DNA from: Diploptera punctata
Lineage: Eukaryota > Arthropoda > Insecta > Blattodea > Blaberidae
Direction of reading: 5' to 3'
NCBI GenBank assembly: GCA_030220185.1
Contig: JASPKZ010007531.1
Span: forward strand, 186,001-250,000
Length of the DNA: 64,000 nt
Translations under genes and position numbers: made by a program
Notes under the pieces: generated by a model
The model's input: the letters and a program-made list of their open reading frames with translations, nothing else
What the model was told of the DNA's origin: nothing
Database searches by the model: none
Shown: piece by piece, positions 47,303-57,744 of the stretch
Position numbering within the stretch: position 1 is the first letter of the stretch
Layout: every line of letters starts with the position of its first letter

Positions 47303-47305
<3 letters not shown>
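47105..47305 (+). pseudogene. LINE 3' end with C-terminal codons
   Basis: The frame reads HPNRKKKRGRPRLTWKEN, MKTVMQARGLSIEDAQD, RRLWRFGTGRRQQL then stop, the usual ending of an APE-type non-LTR protein, followed by GATA and then an ATT tail (47306-47380). Confidence 0.7.

Positions 47306-47380
<75 letters not shown>
47306..47380 (+). repeat. ATT microsatellite
   Basis: About 25 ATT units, probably the tail of the preceding LINE. Confidence 0.95.
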
Positions 47381-47524
47381 AAATATTCCACTCAAAATAT
47401 TTCTGGATGGTGTTCCTCATGAGGCCGAAACAGGTCAACAAATGGCCTAAATTCGTGAATGTACTATGATTATTATTATTATTAGGCTACTATTATTATT
47501 GTTATTATTATTATTATTATTATT

Positions 47525-47945
47525 ACTTAAAACAATAGTTAGAAGTATTATGACTTATGGTTCAGAGGTTTGGACTATAAATTATCAGAGGAAAAGAAAA
47601 CTAATGGTAACAGAAATGGACTATTGGAGAAGATCTGCTAGGATATCAAGGAGAGAGAAAATTATAAATGATGTTATAAAACAAGAACGTGAATGTGCAA
47701 AACTCGGTTTTAGAATTTATCCAAGAAAAGCAATTAAAATGGTACGGGCATGTTAAGAGAATAGAGGATGAAAGATTACCAAAAAATAATGGGATTGACA
47801 CCACCAGGAACGAGAAGGAAAGGACGACTAAATCTCACGTGGATCCAAGGGATTAGACAAACTCTGAATGACTGGGAAATAGAGGAACAACTATGTTATA
47901 ATAGAGACGAATGGAAGAAAATTACAAAACGAAATTGAAGACAAA
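47525..47945 (+). pseudogene. LINE-B C-terminal region
   Basis: TIVRSIMTYGSEVWTINYQ, TEMDYWRRSARISRREK, then in another frame RKGRLNLTWIQGIRQTL, EWKKITKRN. Matches the LINE-B at 35195-35772. Preceded by an ATT run (47470-47524). Confidence 0.75.
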
Positions 47946-47999
47946 TCATTGGTGCCGGAAAAATGTGGCAACATTTTAAAAACCGGAAATATAGCCTAT

Positions 48000-48245
48000 T
48001 ACTATTATTGTTATTATTAATATTATTTTATTATTATTATTATTATTATTACTTTTATTATTATTATTACTATTACTGTTACTATTACTTTTGTTGTTCA
48101 TCATCATCATCATCATCAACAACAACAAGGATTAAGCCCAATGGTCTGTTCCGATCTCATTATAGGTCGAATTGGTCCTTCCATCTCTTCAATGGTCTTC
48201 CCAACATTCTTCTCCCTTTTGGTTTATAATTGGTATAATTACTTT
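48000..48245 (-). pseudogene. LINE-G 3' end
   Basis: Minus strand: NYTNYKPKGRRMLGRPLKRW, KDQFDL then stop, GATCGGAACAGACCATTGGG, CTTAATCCTTGTTGTTGTTG and a GAT/AAT tail (48000-48120). Confidence 0.65.
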
Positions 48246-48412
48246 TGTTGTTATTGTTGTTATTCTTTTCGTTATTCCTATTCTTGTTCTTGTTGTTATT
48301 ATTATTATTATTATTATTATCATTATTATCTTTATCATTATCATTATTATCATTATCATTATCATTATCATTGTCATTATTATTATTATTATTATTATTA
48401 TGATTATTATTT
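48246..48412 (+). repeat. ATT / ATC imperfect microsatellite
   Basis: Mixed ATT, ATC and GTT units. All open frames through it (poly-N, poly-I, poly-Y) are artefacts. Confidence 0.9.
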
Positions 48413-48414
48413 GT

Positions 48415-48880
48415 GTTGGGACTGGGCGAGTGTCTTGGATCGAGATAAGTTAAAGCGGGCACTGCGCCGGGAGATGATCAATGTTGTGGGCTTGACAGCA
48501 GATGGCAGTGTTCTCTACTATATAATTATACAGTAGAAATATCTATACCTAACTTGCTCCTTCCCATCATGCAATGCAATGATATATACCAACCATACTG
48601 CCTCGCAATTTATATATTAACAATACTGTAGCTGCAACGCTTGGTATACAGTCTGTTTGGTTTTACATACTTTGAAAACTAGCCTATCTAAAAAAATAAA
48701 CTCCAAACCTGAATTTACGTATTATGCAAGCTAGTCTATCTTAATAAAAATATTTTAAATTTCCGCTCGTCTAAAAGGCAATTTTGCTTTTAAAGTGCAT
48801 TGCAACGTTCAAATTTAAAAGAATTAGGTACCTATTGTATCAACCTAAGCAAACTACTTGGCAAATTTCGTATAAATGTT
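48415..48880. other. stretch with no recognised feature
   Basis: No coding or repeat landmarks. Confidence 0.35.
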
Positions 48881-48950
48881 AAATTATTAGAATAAGTACC
48901 TGATATACAAGTAATTCTCAACCGAATTAAATTTATGTTTAGAAAATTCG

Positions 48951-50210
48951 ATAAAACAAAGCCAGAAAACTATAGAGGCATAAGCTTACTATGTGCAACA
49001 TACAAAATATATGCAAAAATGATCAACCAAAGATTAACAGCCATAGTACACATAGATCGAAGAGCAACATGCAATAGTATCAGAAGAGCAGACAGGATTT
49101 AGGAAAGGAAGAAGCTGCACAGACAATGTATTCACTTTAAAACAAATAATAGAGAAGCGAAGATAATTCAACTTAGAGACGCACATCCTCTTTATAGATT
49201 ATAAGAAGGCCTTAGATAAAGTGTCTGGACCATCATTATGGAACATATTAAGTGAAAAAGGAATTCCACTACACTTGATAGCAGTAATTAAGAAAATGTA
49301 TGAGAAAACAAAAATAAAAATAAATCAAAGGGAACCAATACATATAGGCCTAACAGGAGGAGTTAGACAAGGTTGTCCACTATCAACCACGCTTTTAACA
49401 TTTATTTCGACGACATGATAAGATCATGGAAGCAAATGACGACTGAGGGAATTAACTTAGGAAATATAGTAATAAAAACAGTAGCCTTTGTAGATGACCA
49501 GGTTCTAATAGCAAAAACAGAAGACGATCTACAAAGAATGCTCTATAAACTAAATGAAATATCAAAAAAATACAACATGGAAATATCCTCACAAAAATAA
49601 AAAAACAATGGCCTTCAAGGGCGCTCATCCAGTTCGGACAAAGATAATATTAGAAAATAAACCGATAGAACAAGTAGTAAGATATAACTTCCTAGGTTGC
49701 GAAATATCATACACAGCAGAAATAGATATAAATAACAAAATAAATAAGTTTAATTATATAACAGGTACACTAAAAAGAACTTTGAAAAATAAAGCCAGGA
49801 AAGACTCTATAATGAAATTATACAAGACAATGGCAGTGCCTATTATTACTTATGAATCCGAAACATGGACAGTGACAACACAACAATGTGCCAGGATACA
49901 AGCTGCTGAAATGAGATTCCTCAGACCAATAGCAGGATATCAAAGAACGGACAAAAAACATAACACAGAAATAAGACAACAACTAAAAATAGAATAATTA
50001 AACTCAACAATAGAGAAATACAGAACAAACTGGAAAGAACACTTGGCAAGGATGACTGAGAATAGAATACCAAAAGCAGCATACAACTATCCACCACAAG
50101 GAAGAAGAAGCTTGGGAAGACCAAGGAAAAGATGGAAAGAGCAGCAATTTGGAGCCGGAAGAGGCTAGTAAATAAGCCTAAACCGTGAAGAAGAAGAAGA
50201 AGAAGAAGAA
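48951..50210 (+). pseudogene. LINE-C, 5'-truncated
   Basis: KPENYRGISLLCATYKIYAK, LTGGVRQGCPLS, FNIYFDDMIRSWKQM, TVAFVDDQVLIAKTEDDL (FVDD in place of YADD), YNFLGCEISYTAE, LYKTMAVPIITYESETWTV, then 3' end GAAGACCAAGGAAAAGATGG, AGGCTAGTAAATAAGCCTAA and a GAA tail. 14-bp TSD GTTTAGAAAATTCG at 48937-48950 and 50211-50224. At least four frameshifts or stops. Confidence 0.85.
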
Positions 50211-50272
50211 GTTTAGAAAATTCGTTAAATAGTTACATTTGAAGTTTTTTAAATAATTTTAATTTGATTGAT

Positions 50273-50836
50273 CCTCCCTGTAGATCATCACCTTGGCATG
50301 GTAGGGAGGCTTAGTACCAATAACCCAGACGATCACAAACGGGAAGCCTTGGCTTGCGGTTAGATAAGAGGAGAGGGAACTAAGAATAATCCGCAACATG
50401 GGAGCAACGGCCACAATGGAAGCTGCAAACACGGAAGACCACAACGGCAGACACGGCGGAGATAGAAATATCGGAACGGCGAAAATGGCGGAAGTGGCAA
50501 CCCAATCTCTTGGGATGAAATAAAGAGACCCAGCTCGGGGAAACAAAAGTGAAGTCCTCAACGGCAGAAGGCGGACGAGGCAACCCTCCTTGTGCGGATA
50601 AAACACAAGGAAGCAAGTCCAAAGGCTTTAAGGAGACAGCTCCTCCAAAGGACTAACCCGCAGAACGCTAGTAGCGTACTCAGGGGACATTTAAAAATAA
50701 TACTTAGAAGCTCCAAATAGATAGCCGGACTGTTCAACGGATAACAACAGCAGCAATTTGGAACCGGAACAGGCTTAGTAAATAAGCCTAAACCGTGAAG
50801 AAGAAGAAGAAGAAGAAGAAGAAGAAGAAGATGAAG
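50273..50836 (+). mobile_element. LINE-C short derivative: 5' end joined to 3' end
   Basis: About 470 bp of a non-coding GC-richer leader (CCTCCCTGTAGATCATCACC, TTGGCATGGTAGGGAGGCTT, GCAGAACGCTAGTAGCGTAC) joins CAGCAGCAATTTGGAACCGG, the last 75 bp of LINE-C, and a GAA tail. 12-bp TSD AATTTGATTGAT at 50261-50272 and 50837-50848. That the leader is LINE-C's own 5' end is inferred, since no full LINE-C is in the window. Confidence 0.7.
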
Positions 50837-51179
50837 AATTTGATTGATATATCAGATACTTATTTTGATACTTTTTATTACATAATCTCAACTGTGATTT
50901 ACAATGAATCTTAAAACTTGGTATGACAGGCGCTCTCACTCATATTTCTAAATTCAGTTAATCCGAATCGAAAAGCCGGATATTCATTTCCCCGAATAAA
51001 CATTTTCCCGAATCTACTCCCTCGAATTTACTTTCCCGAACTCTTATTTCCCCGAATGTTAAGATTTCCGAAGTCACTTTCCTTATTTGGATAAACCGAT
51101 ACTCACTTACCACTATGTAAATTAATCGAATTCTATATAACACGACTGTTTTTCACAACATATAGAGAATGAAATGAGG

Positions 51180-51800
51180 TTCCGGGTTCCATTCCCGGTG
51201 AGACCATAGGAATTTTTCTTTAAAGGGAATTATTCCTGTGATGTCCATGGTCTGGAATTTAGGCTGCTAAGTTTAGGTTAAGAATTCTCCTTTCGCTTAA
51301 TTTATCATCCATTATATCATCGGGGTCCACCGCTGTGGTCTCGAGGTAGCGTGCTGCCTTGTCACGCAGCGGGCCCGGGTTCCATCCCGGTCGGGGCAGT
51401 TTTTCTGGGTGAGGTTTTTATCGGGGTTTTTCCTCACCTGTAAGACAAATGTGAGGACAACTTTAAGGCCCAAACGGTCCCCAAAATGATATGGCCGCCA
51501 TCATCATCATCATCATCATCACCCTTATCATTATCATCATCCTTCACCGGTGTGGAAAGCAACGGAAAGCTACCACGCCTACAATTCCCTAGTAAAGCTG
51601 CAAGCATAGCATGAACATGCTATGATTGCAGTGAAGGACCAGCGTTCGGGCATAATTACTATGTAGGCCTATGGATGGATATCATTGGGGTAACGTAACT
51701 CCGCCTTCCAGGCGCCCCAACTTCAGAAGTGGATTACAATTACGCCAATGACAGGAGAGAATATGAGGAAATGTCGAAACGACAACTGGGGCGCCGAATA
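51180..51800 (+). mobile_element. SINE-D, split by SINE-A
   Basis: Head CCGGGTTCCATTCCCGGTGA, TTTCTTTAAAGGGAATTATT, TTATATCATCGGGG at 51325; resumes ATCATTGGGGTAACGTAACT, CGCCTTCCAGGCGCCCC, GTGGATTACAATTACGCC. The insert has a 12-bp TSD. Confidence 0.75.
51326..51678 (+). mobile_element. SINE-A inserted into SINE-D
   Basis: TCCACCGCTGTGGTCTCGAG, CGGGTTCCATCCCGGTC, TTTCCTCACCTGTAAGACAA, CACCGGTGTGGAAAGCAACG, TTCGGGCATAATTACTATG. TSD ATATCATCGGGG / ATATCATTGGGG at 51314-51325 and 51679-51690. Confidence 0.9.
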
Positions 51801-51861
51801 AAAAAACATGAAATGTCCGTTATTACGGAAATAATACTATTCTATCTTAATTAATACATAC

Positions 51862-52023
51862 TTACTTACTCACTGGCACTACTGAACCCGTAGGTTCATG
51901 GCCGCGCGGACATAAGCTCTCCATATATCCCTATCCTGAGCTAATGCTTTCCAATCATTCACTGTATAATTTACTTCACTCAAATCATGGTTAATGTTAT
52001 TCTCCCACCTCATTCTTGGTCTT
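51862..52023 (-). repeat. LINE-A 3' fragment
   Basis: CATACTTACTTACTCACTGG tail and CATGGCCGCGCGGACATAAG; 5' truncated at CCTCATTCTTGGTCTT. Confidence 0.85.
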
Positions 52024-52028
52024 AAAAT

Positions 52029-52088
<60 letters not shown>

Positions 52089-52760
52089 GACTTTATTAGA
52101 CAAAAAGTAAGATATTTACAATATTATTTACAAATATGGGTCGCACGGGCAGTGAGCCGTACGTGCTGTTGAAAGTCCGTTACAATAAAGTAATAATTGG
52201 TAATAGTATAAAGATAAAGAAACACAAAAGCAATAACATTACAATTACATAAAGAAAACAGAATAATATTACAATTACATAATAATACAATAACATTATA
52301 CATTAATTAAGTTATGTAGAATTATTAAGAATTAATGGTATTTCATTTTGATAACATATATTTATTCATGAATGAGTGTTGTTCTTTTTTACCGCGTTTT
52401 GTCCAGAAATTTACCCAAGTTTATCCAATTTTCTGGATTTACCAATAACTCGTAGCATGCCAATCTTTCACGATTTAAAAATGGCAAATATGGGTGCAAC
52501 AATGGAGGAAATATTAATAAGGCAATGGGCATATTGGCTGTCATGGATCTGAAGCGAGATTGAAAAATCAGTAATGAAGAATAAATAGAGCTCTTCTGCG
52601 GAGTCTGAACACTATAAAATGAGTTTGAGAATACAGTAGCAGTACAGAGACATTCGTCATAGATAAGACTTCCCCCCTCTCCCGGCACAAGGGGCAGTTC
52701 TCACGGCGTACTGATTTACTCCCCACGCGAACCGCTCCAAAATATGGCTGCCGCATTTAA
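52024..52760 (-). pseudogene. LINE-F C-terminal remnant, 3' UTR and AGT tail
   Basis: Minus strand from 52756: VRRENCPLCRERGEVLSMT, later RERLACYELLVNPENW, INLGKFLDKTR then stop at about 52389, in two frames. CPLC...H/T near the C-terminus is common in I/Jockey-like LINEs. The UTR ends GTCCGTTACAATAAAG in reverse, with TAATAAAGTCCTACTACTAC and a TAC tail (52027-52089). Confidence 0.55.
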
Positions 52761-53040
52761 AACACGAGGCAAAATTAATAATCGTGAAGAACCACTCCTA
52801 ATCTCTAGGCTCTATACTCCTCGTTACATATTTTCGTATTTTTGAATGATAACATGAATATATTATAAATATGATATCATCAGCCTGAAGGATTAGGCTC
52901 TCTGGACTGTTCCGTCACAAAGTATCGATACTAGTAAAATTCATGGTGATTTTCCGTTGAGGTATTAGTTCACAGTAATATAATGTACGGTTAAAAACTA
53001 TAATATAGTTACCTTGTAGGTCCGTCTCCTCAACTTAAGT
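52760..53040. other. stretch with no recognised feature
   Basis: Nothing recognisable; the left 20 bp may be LINE-F. Confidence 0.35.
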
Positions 53041-53044
53041 TCTT

Positions 53045-54075
53045 TTAAAACTCTGTAGGCCTTTCGGGACTAGTCCCATCATCAGCAGAATGCATTAGGT
53101 CCGTTCTTGTTGATCCTTGTTGAAGCACTGACTTGGTTGTGAGAATTTTGTACAGAGGATTGTGTGGATTAGGTGTGTATTCATTGAGAATCAGGTTGCT
53201 GTTGATTTCTCTTAGGATTGCGATTTCCTCCAGTATATTTATTCTCGTTGGAATGTTTTCTCTATGTACTATTGTGAGGGTGTTATCGATGTTATGCATA
53301 TGGTGTCCAGCTTGAATTACATGTTTCGCGTAACTTGATTTTCCTCCATTGTAAACGAAATCTCTGAAATGTTCCTTGAATCTAATGTTGAAGCTTCTGT
53401 TAGTTTTCCCAATGTAGAATTTATTGCAGTCTGTACATGTTAATTTGTAGATGCCTTTATTGTCGAATCATCATTCTTCATCTATTTCTTCGATGTTGTT
53501 GTTTATTAAATTGTTTAGTTTGTTGCCAGTTCTGTAGGATATATTAATATTCTTATCGAGCTTTTTTAGTGTGTTGGCCAATTTTAATGTTTCTTTACCA
53601 GTGTACGTGAGAGTTATCCATTTTTTGTTGTTGTCATTGGACTCTATTTCAAGTTTGGTTATGTTGGTAATGTTGTTTTTCTTTTTTTTGTTTATTTATA
53701 ATGCTATTTATTATTTGTTTGTTGTAGCCGTTAATTTTTGCCATGTGTTTGATGTAATTTAATTCTTTATTATAATTGTCTTTATTTAGAGGGAGTTTTA
53801 ACATCCTATTTATTAGGCTTTTGAATGTACTTATTTTATGTTGAAAAGGATGTCTCGATTTATTGTTTATGGCTAGTGTGTTGCTTGTCGGTTTTCGATA
53901 AATTCCAATTTCTATTTTGTTGTTGGTGAAGTTTTTTGTTAGTGTTAGGTCCAAATAGTTTATACTGTTGTTGATTTCTGTTTCATCAGTAAAGATGATT
54001 TTGTTGTGCATGTTATTTAAATCTTGAGAGATTTCTTTGTCTTTTCTATTTTCGCTGTAGTTGTTCACGCCATCT
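53045..54075 (-). pseudogene. Penelope-like element: RT C-terminus plus GIY-YIG endonuclease
   Basis: RT part (54068-53649): KIIFTDETEINNSINYLDLT, IGIYRKPTSNTLAINN, SRHPFQHKISTFKSLINRML. A frame change near 53640-53470, then DNKGIYKLTCTDCNKFYIG, KTNRSFNIRFKEHFRD, SSYAKHVIQAGHHMHNIDNT, REINSNLILNEYTPNP and stop at 53045. This is the most complete of the four Penelope-like remnants; ends with ADDGTSPERPTEF. Confidence 0.85.
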
Positions 54076-54239
54076 CTTCAATCGTCGGCCTATATTTCTT
54101 TTTCTTTTTTGAATCATAGTGTAGGGCAGCTTTCGATATCCTCGAGTCTGGTATTAGTTGAATGAGTGAGTTATATCTCCAGTATGTTCTGTATTTTTTT
54201 AACTATATAAATGTATTGATTCAATATTTAATTCTTCTC

Positions 54240-54357
54240 TTTATATATATATATATATATATCATCATCATCATCATGAACAAATTCGTTTTAGGCCATG
54301 TGGCCTGTACGGTAAACCTAGCGAAGATGGTCTTGATCTTTCCACCGATGTTTTGGT

Positions 54358-54390
<33 letters not shown>

Positions 54391-54400
54391 ATGTGTGTGT
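54240..54400 (+). repeat. TA, ATC and TG microsatellites
   Basis: TA runs at 54243-54261 and 54360-54380, ATC at 54261-54277 and a TG run to 54400 frame about 80 bp of other sequence. Confidence 0.9.
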
Positions 54401-54409
54401 GTGCGTGCG

Positions 54410-54725
54410 TTCGTGTGGTTTCGAGATAACGTACTACTTTGTCACGCAGCGAGCCCGGGTTCGGTTCCCGGTCGGGACAAGCTACCTGGATGAGTTTTCT
54501 TTTTTCGGAGGGTTTTCCTTACCTGTAAGACAAATGTCAGAAAGCTTTAAGGCCCAACGGTTCTCGAACATCATTTGGCAACAGTCATCATCATCATCAT
54601 CATTATATCATTCATCGGAGTGGAAATACAACTGGAAGCTACTACGCCTATATTTCCCTAGTAAAGCAAAGCATAACAAGAAAATGCTATGATTGCAGTG
54701 AAAGACCTGCCCTTGGGCAGAACAC
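54410..54725 (+). mobile_element. SINE-A, diverged
   Basis: GTGTGGTTTCGAGATAACGT, CCCGGGTTCGGTTCCCGGTC, CTTACCTGTAAGACAAATGT, CATCATCATC, TTGCAGTGAAAGACCTGCCC. The 176-residue frame across it is not a gene. Confidence 0.75.
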
Positions 54726-54784
54726 TAAAAAATGTATCTTAGGCCTATATATAGGGGCCTATGTATAAAAGGAATATTTCACAA

Positions 54785-55215
54785 TACAACCCAAAGTGAT
54801 TTTTCGCCAAAGGTTTCTGTCTAAAACATTTTCTTCCCTCAAATCTCTAGTTCCCATACTTTTCCTCACTCCATCTATCCAATGTTCTTAAGGTCTTCCT
54901 CTACCAATTCTTCCATTACCATTTCAATCAAGAATCTTATTTGGTATTCTATATTCTTCCATTCTTATGAGGTCTCCATATCATTTCAAACGATTTTCTT
55001 CTATTTATTTATTTTTTTCAACTTGCATAATTTCCTTTATTGTGCAGTTTCTGACAGTATCCTGTCTTCAAATTACCGCCTCCAAAAGTCCATTTCTACT
55101 GCTAACAGCTTGTTAGCTTGTTGTCTACTTACTGTCCAGGTTTTGGATCCATATAATGAAATGTTATGTAACAGAGCTTGAAATACAGTTTTCTTCTTTC
55201 TTTATATTATATTTA
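54785..55215 (-). pseudogene. LINE-E C-terminal remnant
   Basis: Minus strand: TVFQALLHNISLYGSKTWTV, SRQQANKLLAVEMDFWRR, then many stops, and ATTTGAGGGAAGAAAATG and CCAAAGTGATTTTTC (reverse) as in the 3' end at 28976-29165. Confidence 0.65.
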
Positions 55216-55670
55216 TATAACAAAACCAAGGTTCTTCTTCCATCAGTTATTCTTCTTAAATTTCTGAAGTCGAATTTTAATTTCTATGTATATTTTTTGT
55301 TATAAATAAAATTATTACATTTTATAATAAATAATACCACGAGTGATATTCAAATTATTGCTAAAATTATCTACATAATTTGTAAATCGAGAGTGACATT
55401 TTTTAGGACTATTTAACGAATAAAATTAAGCTGTTTACTTACAAATCACTATTTGAATATAGTTATTTTAAAATATTTATATATTTAATGCAAACGGCGA
55501 TGTTTGAAAACAAATGAGAAACGTTATGTTTCATTTGTTCACCACTGCAACCAGATCATATTTATTGCCAAATAGAATCGCAATATTGTAAGAATGCACC
55601 CTAGTGGAGAAAAAATGAAACACATAATTACAGGTTATTAATTAATTTCTGATATGCTATGATGTAAGTA
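55215..55670. other. stretch with no recognised feature
   Basis: AT-rich; TTTAACGAATAAAATTAAG resembles 18055-18070, so an old repeat is likely. Confidence 0.35.
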
Positions 55671-55671
55671 A

Positions 55672-55968
55672 GTAAAGTGATCCCACAACAGGCCCGGAGG
55701 CCCTTGGGGTAGTAGGAAGTTAAGGCTCCCACTTTTTCTAGACAATCGGCACTTTATGTCAGCTGGGTTTTCAGCCCTGCGTGACGGCCGCCTTTACCCC
55801 CAGAACAAGCGTCTGGTACTCATTTCCGTTAGAGGCTGAGTCGACCCCAGGGTCATGGTGCCGCCAGAGGGTTTGGGTCAGTTTAAAAATCCTGACCCCA
55901 ACGGGGACTTGAACCCTCGACCCTCCGGCTTGTAGCTCAGTGCCTTAACCACTACGCTACGGTAAATA
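55672..55968 (-). mobile_element. SINE-B
   Basis: Minus strand: CCGTAGCGTAGTGGTTAAGG, GAGGGTTCAAGTCCCCG, CTCAGCCTCTAACGGAAATG, AAAAAGTGGGAGCCTTAACT. The first few head bases are lost. Confidence 0.88.
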
Positions 55969-55974
55969 TGTCAA

Positions 55975-56880
55975 TTATATTTTTCTGCAACGTTAATTCC
56001 TGGGAAATAATACGTTTAAGAAAGTGCAATCTGTAGTTTCTTTTTTATGGTATAATCAATTGCTACGAATGTTTTTCATTATATCTCGCAAGCAGAATCT
56101 GGTTACATTCGTGCGCTATATATACAATCTGGGAGCCACTTGATAAAATGAAAGCGATAAAATGAAAGTGATAAAATCGAGGTGAAAAACGACTATGATC
56201 GATTCAAAATTCATTGAAATGTGATTGGTCATTAACTCCCATTTGTGGCATGAGTGAAATAGTCATTATCATTAGGCCTACTACTGATTCACAATAAATC
56301 GGTAACACCCTGTATAGTCTACATTTGAAGTGAATATAAAAAACTATAAAAAAGCACCTTTAACAAACAATACGGAAAGGAAATAAGATAAAGAAATAGG
56401 CCTACCTTCTAGCATGTAACTCTTCAATACAGATATAAGTCTTGAGGCACAAGAAGGAAGCGTTAAAAATCGAGCATTATCGATGTCTATCGAAGTGTCT
56501 TATCTCACAAAGGAAGGGAGGCAAGAGGGCAGACAGTTATTTATATTTGTTTGTTTATAATTACAGGGAGCTCTCTGCCGGACACGGCCGACCTTGCATA
56601 CAGACAATCCAAATCAAGAATGGGCTTCAACAAGTGACAATCTAATTATTCCTTCTGTCACCACTAGCGCTCCTACTGGACACCATAATAATAGCTTCCT
56701 CATTTAAATTTTCATATACTGCCTGGCTCCGGGACAAATTATAAACTGACGGTTTTGAATTCCAAATTGCTGAGTTGTTAAGTAAGTTTATTACGAAACT
56801 AATAATCTGTCATTTTACATTAACTAATAATAAACAAATTATTTCATTTTAATGTGTCCAGTGTAATCTATTGAATACTT
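55975..56880. other. stretch with no recognised feature
   Basis: Contains GATAAAATGAAAGCGATAAA short duplications near 56150; no gene or known repeat seen. Confidence 0.35.
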
Positions 56881-57422
56881 GCTAATACCCGGCGTGCGCT
56901 GCTACGCCTAAATATTTTAAATTAATGTGATTTTATGTTTAGTTGAATAAGTAAAAGGAAAAAAATAATTATAAATTTATATTTTTTTAGATACCCCGTG
57001 CTGATTGTCCGGCGTTGCCCGGGAATCTACTTAACCCAATCTTCTTGACATAAATGAGCTGAAATCCGAAAATTAATGTGTTTTATGTTTAGTTAAATAA
57101 GAGGAAAAAATTATATCGTAATTATTTTTAGATACCCCGTGCTGTTTATCTGGCGTTGTCCGGAAATCTACTCATCCCGATCTTCATGGTATAAATGAGC
57201 TGAATGACAAAACTTTAATGTACTTCTCATAATTAGTTGAACAAGTAAAATGGTAAATAATTATAAATGTATATCGTAGTTAAGGAAAGAGTGGAGAATG
57301 CTGAGTTTGCAGTGAAAGATCTGCTCTTGAGCAGAACAATTATTTTAAAATTCCCCGTGCAGATTACCCGGTGCTGCCCGGGAATCTACTTATCTCGATC
57401 TTCTAGGCATAAGTGTGCTAAA

Positions 57423-57730
57423 GTAAAAGGTAAAGTGATCCCACAACAGGCCTCAGGAGGCCTTTGGGGTAGTAGGAGGTTAAGGCTCCCACTTTTTCTA
57501 GACAATCGGCACTTGGTGTCAGCCGGGTTGTCAGCCCTGCGTGACGGCCGCCTTTACCCCAGAACAAGCGTCTGGTACTCATTTCCGTTAGAGGCTGAGT
57601 CGACCCCAGGGCCATAGTGCCGCCAGAGGGTTTGGGTCAGTTTAAAAATCCTGACCCCAACGGGACTTGAATCCTCGACCCTCCGGCTTGTAGCTCAGTG
57701 CCTTAACCACTACGCTACGGCGTGCCCCCC
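57423..57730 (-). mobile_element. SINE-B, full length, inserted in the Helitron-like element
   Basis: 308 bp from GGGGGGCACGCCGTAGCG head to CACTTTACCTTTTAC tail (minus strand). 18-bp perfect TSD AGGCATAAGTGTGCTAAA at 57405-57422 and 57731-57748. Confidence 0.93.
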
Positions 57731-57744
57731 AGGCATAAGTGTGC

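Larger units (their letters stand above)
48885..50930. repeat. second inverted-repeat element hosting LINE-C copies
   Basis: AATAAGTACCTGATATAC at 48892 and GATATATCAGATACTTATTT at 50845, with ACATAATCTCAACTGTGATT and TACAATGAATCTTAA beyond, match the arms of the element at 8812-9965. LINE-C and its derivative are inserted between. Confidence 0.5.

Noticed and set aside
48141..48536. Poly-Tyr, poly-Asn and poly-Ile frames of up to 131 residues
   Set aside because: They are six-frame readings of ATT/ATC simple repeats.
50259..50622. Two minus-strand frames of 80 and 115 residues
   Set aside because: They lie in the GC-richer non-coding leader of the LINE-C derivative; no motif and no homologous frame seen.
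52389..52756. Possible host zinc-finger gene (CPLC motif)
   Set aside because: Continuous with a 3' UTR and TAC tail shared with 31811-31968, so it is a LINE end.
54162..54692. 176-residue open frame on the plus strand
   Set aside because: Crosses TA/TG microsatellites and a diverged SINE-A, with no conserved motif.
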